Of a stretch of DNA of 64,000 bases, positions 58,001-64,000 are shown piece after piece. The stretch lies in contig RMBW01000119.1 in assembly GCA_004009845.1 (NCBI GenBank), positions 24,167 to 88,166 of the forward strand, in the 5' to 3' direction. The first letter of the stretch is position 1, and each line of letters starts with the position of its first letter. Both the position numbers and the translations under genes were made by a program. Below the pieces are notes generated by a model. That model did no database searches and was not told the origin of the DNA. It saw nothing but the letters and a program-made list of their open reading frames with translations. This DNA comes from Davidsoniella eucalypti. Its lineage: Eukaryota; Ascomycota; Sordariomycetes; Microascales; Ceratocystidaceae.

Positions 58001-61000
58001 CAACAAACAGATACGCATCAGGCCGTTTGCGTTAAACAGAAAGGTTGCATAACGCGAGATCCATATATGTGACGAGCTGCAGAAATATCTGACTTGGGCT
58101 TTGGATGCTAATCCAGATATGTTATGTAGGTGTACTGGCGAGTTGGTGATTGGAGGGTCGGCAGTAGAAGAGAAAAAAAAAAGCAAACAAAAAATAGAAG
58201 ACAGAAAGAAAGCTTTAAAGAGATCGACTTACGTTGTTTGATTCACGCGCTATCACGACGTTTAGTTTGTGGTGTAGATAAACCGAGCAGTCTTAAGGTA
58301 TATGGTGTTAGTTGGATTTCTATGGTAGCAACGGCGGCAACAGTAAAAGAGTGTGTGCATGTAGGCAAAGAGCGAATAGAATGATAGAATGTAAACAGGT
58401 GGTGGTGAGAAGGAAAGTGAAGGTGGAAAACACAATCTTGAAGCGGAATCTTCAAGTAGAGATGAGAGAATAGGCAGGACGTGAGTAGGTAGCAAGCAGA
58501 TAAAGAAGTTAGAAGGGAAAACAAAGACTAGCCAATGCGCTAACACGGACAAAATATGGGAGCAGGGAAGGGTCCTGATATAGCGGCTTCCTTGGTCTCA
58601 CACGAGAGAAATCGAAGCTGCTGAATTCGCCCGTGGACGTTCCAGAATCATAGTAGCACTATCTACTTGTCATTCTCGCAGCGTACGCTTTCGGCCTTTA
58701 ATGGTTTATGTGTACTTGCACAGTTTCTCCTCCTCCTCTCTCTTCCTCTTCCTTCGAGGCAGCGTGCATATAGTGAAAAGAAAGAAAGGGTGCGTGAGTG
58801 AGTGAGAGAGAGTGGCGTGCGTCGTGGTACGTGGTGCGTCGCCAAAGCTAAAAGAGCTAAAAGAGGAAGCATACTTCTGTCCCTGGCCTTGTTTTTCCTT
58901 CTTTGTACTTTGTACTTTGCAGGCTGATATTGGCCTTGGGTATGTACGTATGTACTGTACTTCTCGAGGCAAGGCAAGGCAGAGCAGAAACATATCCCCC
59001 TAGTAGCTTCAGAGGCCACTGGAAAATCCACCAAGCAAGCTGCAGGTCGAATCAAAGCGTGCAGGACAGCAGCAGGACAGCAGACGGCGAAATAGAGAAA
59101 GATGTTGGATTCTGGACAGATACCAGACGAGACGAAACAAAGAAAGGCGAAGAGCACCCCAGACAGGCCGCCAGTCAGAGGCTCCAGAACGTCCCAAGTG
59201 TCTCTGAGACTCCTGCCCTCCGAACGGCAAACTCACTCCCAATCCACCTGCAGAAGCCAATGGCGACAGCTGGTTGGGCGGCGATGGGGTTTTTGCCCGA
59301 GGAGTCGACGGTCGAAGGGGTCGCAGTGGAAGCGGGATAATGCAGACGAGAAGGTGGGAAGGTGGGAATGTGTGTAGCAGGTAAACTGGTCGTATATCAT
59401 CATAGATATCGACGGACAGACAGATAGAGAGCTATCGACACAGCAAGCACTTGAAGCCAGTATTCGACTGGACTCGGACAATAGCAATGCCAGCAATGAA
59501 AACACGAACAGGTTATGCATGCGTGTGTTCATGCATTATCATGACAGGACAGGCGGTTACCCGCACATGCATATCTGCAGCTGGCTTCTAGGTATGCCAG
59601 CGACGATTAGCCCGATCATTGCTCAAGCTCATGCCGATCGTGTAGAGCGCATGTAGACGAGTTGAGCTGCTACTACTTCTATCCTGCTCTGCTACTGCAG
59701 TATTGCAGGCCAGGCAGGCAGTGAGTGGACAGGAGGGGAGGGCACGGTGCAGTGGACAGGACAGCCAGAAACTAGACAGAAATCTCGGCAATACTAACAG
59801 GCAGAAAACAATGCGGACTTGAACTTTTTGATCGCTACGTGGGCGTGTGTATAGTGCTTGCAGGGCGACGAACGCTATTCGGGAAATGAAATAAGAACAA
59901 TAAGTCGTCGAATCAGAGCTGATGATACAAAATGTGGTGGATGCGTGCCAATTGCAGACAGAACTGTCATTTAGGGTGATCAGGCCGGGGGTATCAAAGA
60001 AAAGCCAGCAAACAGTGAGGTGATGGAACCTGTGAGAAAAAAAGCAAGCCGATATACAGCGCAACGACGACGGGACAGGAAGAAATCGCGGCAAGACGCG
60101 TTGTATTTCAGCGGCAAGAAAATGTTCGGAGATCTAGTTGCTAGCCAGTCTCCAGTTGCTTTGGCTTCCAACAGGCCCCGTCCAGAACCCTTCCTCGCTG
60201 AAAAGAATGGAGATACAGCGCCTATAGCACCTATAGCACCCTGTGTACGCACTGGGGATTTGCTAGAAGCGAGCTAGCGAGGGACAAAGGCAGAGCAAAG
60301 CAAAGCAAAGCACCACTAAGTGCATCTGGCCCTGGTTCGCGTAGCAGCAGAGCCGTTTTGGGTAAAGACAGGGAAAATAATGGGCAGAAGAGAAAACGCG
60401 CTTACATCCTGTTTTTCAGTCAACGCGCAGGCTTTTTTTCGTTTTCTTGCTTTTTCTCGGCCCAGGCTCTAGAGTGCTTTTTTGCTGTGTTTCGCAACAA
60501 AATACGGAAAGCCGAGCTGCGAAAATTGTTCAAACCAACTCGGCTTTTGCATGTTTGCTCGACCGCTTTCCGACCTAGCAACCAAAAAAAAAAAACCTTT
60601 ACTTCGTGACTCAGTTCACAATTGCAAGCAAAAGGAAGTAAGCCTAGCATTGTTTTTTTTTTCCGTCTACAACCCCAACTTTGGGAAGCCAGTAGCCAAA
60701 ATGTTGGAAACAGTGCAAAACACAGGTGCAGTTGGCATTGCTAGTGCTGCTACTACTTAGCAGACGGCAAGCAAGTAACCAAGTGACGGTGGCCATGGTG
60801 ATGATGTTCACGATGGATCGGAAGGGGTCTTTACGATCTGCCATGCTTGGCTCTCATTTGCTCGTTTCCCGAGGCTCTCTGTAAGTGCCAGGGCACAGTG
60901 TTCTGTGATAGGACAATGAAGCGTCGCGATAAACAAAACAGAAAAGCAGGAAGGTTATAACGATTTAAAGGATAAAAGAGAAAAAAAGGGCATTAAAAAA

Positions 61001-63570
61001 AGTGGTGGTATGAACGTACCAGTGTGTTTGATTCGCTGGCGATAATCGCTTTTTTGGTTCTGTTTTTTATCGGTTGGTTCCCTTGCGAATGGCAGAGATT
61101 GATTGGTTGTGGAGGGAAGAAGACCGTTAAAAGATGGAGGACGAGAATGCGACAAGATGATTTGAGGGCTAGAGCGGGGGAGGGCCTGACTATATGGCTT
61201 GACAACTCGTGACCGGCAAGCTTTGAAGTAGGCAGCTGGCAGCAGGAGTAGAGTTGGGAAGCAGGTTGCGTACTGTGTTTCGGACACTGTGGTCAGCAGT
61301 ACGATACCGGCTCTTAGACTGTGCCGTGTGTTCATCTCGCACGGCTCCGGCGGCTTCCCAAAGCGGCTCCCATCGCATCTCGGCGGCCAAATCCTTTGAT
61401 TGATTGCCTAGCTATAGCTCTAGTTCAGGGAACACGGTCTTCTCCGTCTTTATTCTCAGTATAACAAATATCTCCAGAGCTAATCGTATGTCCAGTCGAT
61501 GGTGATGTCTCTACGTCTTTTTTTATTTAATCCATGGGCCTCCCGCAGGCCTGGCTGTAATGCTTAGTTAGGACTCGACAAAACTGCTGGAATATGCAAG
61601 TACTTTCTAGGCTTTCTGCATGCAATCCATTACCTTACAAGCTAGTCCAGGGACCTTTGCAGCTCAATGAACTTTGTATCGACTAATCTACGTATGTCAG
61701 TTCCATTTTTGTTCAATTCCCCCGGTCCATCATTTGGGTTTTTCGGTATAGTTTTTCCACCCCATCTGATCAAAAACTATGTTTGTTCAAGCCAATATTA
61801 TGACATATCCATCGGGTCCATATTTTGGGGCTTCTATCAGAATCCGTCTCTCTTTTCTTTTTCTCTCTTCTTTTTGTCTTTTCTTTTTGTCTTTTCTTTT
61901 TTCCTAGCCTGATTGAGTCAAGACCAGCCGAGTTTTAGCCCTTGAAAAAAAGGAATCAAAGAGCCCTCTTTCTAAATCTAGGCAGACTTTGAGTCTATAC
62001 TTTGTGTACATATATACAAATAACGAAGAGCTGGTCGACCAACTCGCTGGCAATGGCGTTCTGGGGCGTTTGTCCGTCTACATCGTACTGTTTCTATACA
62101 ACCATGTATGTGATGTGTCTGATGTTGCTCGAGTCCGCTAAATTTAGAACGGCCTACTGGTGGCCATGAGAATCTAGAAAGTATATCCAACGTGAAGTCG
62201 TGTCATCCTCCCTAGCACCATCCATTTTTTCCCTCTGTTGCTACTGTTGTGCAAGATTCCTTCCGGCCGCCCTCTTATAATCAAGTCTACGTTGTATCTG
62301 TCTATTGAGCTCAGCTCATGCAATCCTATGTCTCTCTCGTCCTCTTTCTTTATCTTCGCCTATTCATCGTTCAGGGAAAAAAAACCATGTTGTCCTGTTC
62401 TCCTCTCGGTGTTCACGGACAATCATCGACTATATTCATACCACGAGTCACAAAAGCAACAACCCAAAAAGGACGAAGGGACATGGGTAATACCAATGAA
62501 GAAAAAGATAGTTGTACAGCAAACTCATGAGCACCCTCCACCCAACACCCAGCACTGTGTATGCATGACGTCAGACTTCATAAAAAGCAAAAATAAATAC
62601 CTGCTGTCTGGAAATACGACTGAGCTTTACACTATACCACTACAACTCTACGTATATCGTGAGAAAATGGAGCCATGCACTAGGTAAAAAGGCCTATATC
62701 TCGTGGTATTATCGCATGGAGCAAAAGTAGCCATCTCCATCAACTAAGCAGTTGTCTCCGAGCATGAAGCATGAACAGACGAGCAATAAACAACACATTG
62801 CACACCATCTTCGGCAAGTATGCACTTGAACAAGAAAAACGCTCTACCTGTCTGCAGAAGCTTCAATAAACCAACTAAAGAGACGCCATCCGGAGTATAT
62901 GGCGCGCCCAATTCCTTTTTGTTTTGTTTATCAACTTCTGTTATTTTTTCTCATTGCGACCTATTTATGTACAAATCCTTCATATATATCTCTTTTTTTG
63001 GTTTTCTTTGGATATACCGCTTATTAACACCTACAAGGGAAAATTATTCCGCTATGCAGAGCCTGCTCGTTTGTACAGGTTGCCTTTTTGTTATTTTGTT
63101 ATATTGGCGAACACTTCCATGACGACATTCAACGCTTTGTCCGGCACAAGGGACAACCCCGAGAAGTGGGAAATCAAAAGCCTGGCGCCAATAGGACCCG
63201 CGCTTTAGTCTTGTTTTCATTCTACTATAGTTGTAGTTGTATCTATGTCTCTATTTCTCTGCATTGATTGCTTTCTTCTGTAGAGCTGTCATGAAGCTAT
63301 AATCCTAGCTCTGATCATGAACGCATATGTATGTTGTATTATTCTAATAGATGCTCAAAATTATGGTATATCAATATAAGCATAATGTTATACCATGGCA
63401 AACTATATACAACTGTACAACTACAGAGACGTATATGCTAAGCGCTGTTCATGTAAGGCCGCCCAATATTTCCTGTACACATGACTTTGGCATGTTTTGA
63501 AACCAGCCACATTCAGATATAAAAAGAAATATATTCTTCGCAAAACGCGAGAACCCTCAAAAGTCGGTGA
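55077..63570. other. 8.5-kb region upstream of hapB without a recognised gene
   Basis: Many short frames are present on both strands but none shows family motifs or a splice pattern that extends it. From 55.1 to about 60 kb the minus strand is often pyrimidine-rich, as expected of the long leader or promoter of a minus-strand gene such as hapB. Small GGCA- and AAAGC-type repeats occur at about 56060 and 60290, and a GA run at about 57955. From about 61.4 kb to the right the plus strand becomes T/C-rich instead. No tRNA or snRNA was found. Confidence 0.4.
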
Positions 63571-63578
63571 ATGGCGTT

Positions 63579-63862
63579 TTGGAAGTGTGGTATTCCATAG
63601 TCCAGCTTTGTTGATGACGAAATGAAAACAAGAACCCAAATAAAGAGTGTAGACACCATTGGTATGTGCCGAGGAAAATCCAAGACACAAGAACAAGAAC
63701 AAGAACAAGAACAAGAACATTTGGAAGTGTGGTATTCCATAGTCCAGCTTTGTTGATGACGAAATGAAAACAAGAACCCAAATAAAGAGTGTAGACACCA
63801 TTGGTATGTGCCGAGGAAAATCCAAGACACAAGAACAAGAACAAGAACAAGAACAAGAACAA
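63579..63862. repeat. Two-copy 142-bp tandem duplication
   Basis: The sequence starting TTGGAAGTGTGGTATTCCAT at 63579 is repeated at 63721 with the same order of bases, including a short AAGAAC array at its end. The copies look identical across the unique part, so the duplication is recent or homogenised. Confidence 0.9.
63687..63719. repeat. Short (CAAGAA)n array inside copy 1
   Basis: About five hexamer units of CAAGAA/AAGAAC lie at the end of the first 142-bp copy. This is the same unit as the long array to its right. Confidence 0.85.
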
Positions 63863-64000
63863 GAACAAGAACAAGAACAAGAACAAGAACAAGAAAAAGA
63901 ACAAGAACAAGAACAAGAAAAAGAACAAGAAAAAAAAAGAAAAGAAAAAGAACAAGAAAAAGAAAAAAAAAAGAAAAAGAAAAAGAAAAGAAAAAAGAAA
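63829..64000. repeat. Long (AAGAAC)n / polypurine array running off the window
   Basis: Hexamer AAGAAC units are nearly pure for about 65 bp. They then degrade into AAAAAG-type units and nearly pure A/G up to the window edge. The opposite strand reads Phe/Leu repeats without stops, which I regard as low-complexity and not coding. Confidence 0.9.

Noticed and set aside
63557..63955. Stop-free minus-strand frames rich in Phe and Leu
   Set aside because: They are translations of the AAGAAC array and the duplicated unit, which is low-complexity DNA.
1..64000. CRISPR arrays, bacterial-type operons or a biosynthetic gene cluster
   Set aside because: The genes are intron-bearing fungal housekeeping genes. 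No spaced direct-repeat array and no PKS, NRPS or terpene enzyme was seen.

Overview
The window reads as nuclear chromosomal DNA of a filamentous ascomycete, most likely a Eurotiomycete (Aspergillus/Penicillium/Talaromyces-like). The reasons are: short spliceosomal introns with GTAAGT/GTGAGT donors and 50-110 base lengths in most genes; a HapB-type CCAAT-binding subunit; pogo/Fot1-like and Mutator-like DNA transposon remnants; and broken fragments of a nucleoside-phosphorylase-domain gene of the kind that proliferates in these fungi. The species cannot be fixed from the sequence alone. Exon models were built by hand, and every multi-exon model closes in frame.

Layout. 1-1188 (-): 5' part of an STK19-family protein. 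1.66-2.48 kb: decayed PNP/UDP-phosphorylase pseudogene. 2.86-4.33 kb (-): divergent cutinase-like hydrolase-fold protein. 4.69-5.42 kb: deleted Mutator-like element with a 9-bp target duplication. 6.88-10.55 kb (-): SulP/STAS/cNMP-binding vacuolar transporter (VSB1/YGR125W type). 10.55-14.3 kb: no gene seen. 14.36 kb (-): intron-bearing tRNA-Lys(CUU). 15.4-16.2 kb (-): GINS subunit Psf1. 17.0-18.0 kb (-): ribosomal protein uL29 (L35), with 3-nt first and 6-nt last coding exons. 18.4-19.3 kb (+): Golgi SNARE Gos1. 19.6-20.7 kb (-): ATP synthase assembly factor Atp10. 21.8-23.3 kb (+): branched-chain 2-oxoacid dehydrogenase E2. 25.6-26.4 kb (-): gluconokinase. 26.4-35.2 kb: gene-poor, with one LINE relic. 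35.2-37.8 kb (+): dipeptidyl peptidase III. 39.2-40.3 kb (-): ribosomal protein eL6. 40.9-43.3 kb (+): mitochondrial Hsp78. 44.05-45.16 kb: internally deleted pogo/Fot1-like element. 46.3-46.5 kb (-): U6 snRNA gene split by an mRNA-type intron. 47.1-49.8 kb (-): Yvc1 TRP channel. 50.6-51.9 kb (-): APH-fold kinase. 54.4-55.1 kb (-): HapB (NF-YA). 55.1-64 kb: no gene seen, ending in a tandem repeat and an AAGAAC array.

Most genes are housekeeping and are not organised as a pathway cluster. Several are mitochondrial (Atp10, E2, Hsp78, possibly one DPP III form) and two encode large-subunit ribosomal proteins. I found no biosynthetic cluster and no clearly new defence or metabolic system. The least ordinary items are the split U6 gene with a downstream B-box, the two well-bounded transposon derivatives, the micro-exons of the L35 gene, a likely GC-AG intron in yvc1, and the cutinase-like protein that appears to lack a catalytic histidine.
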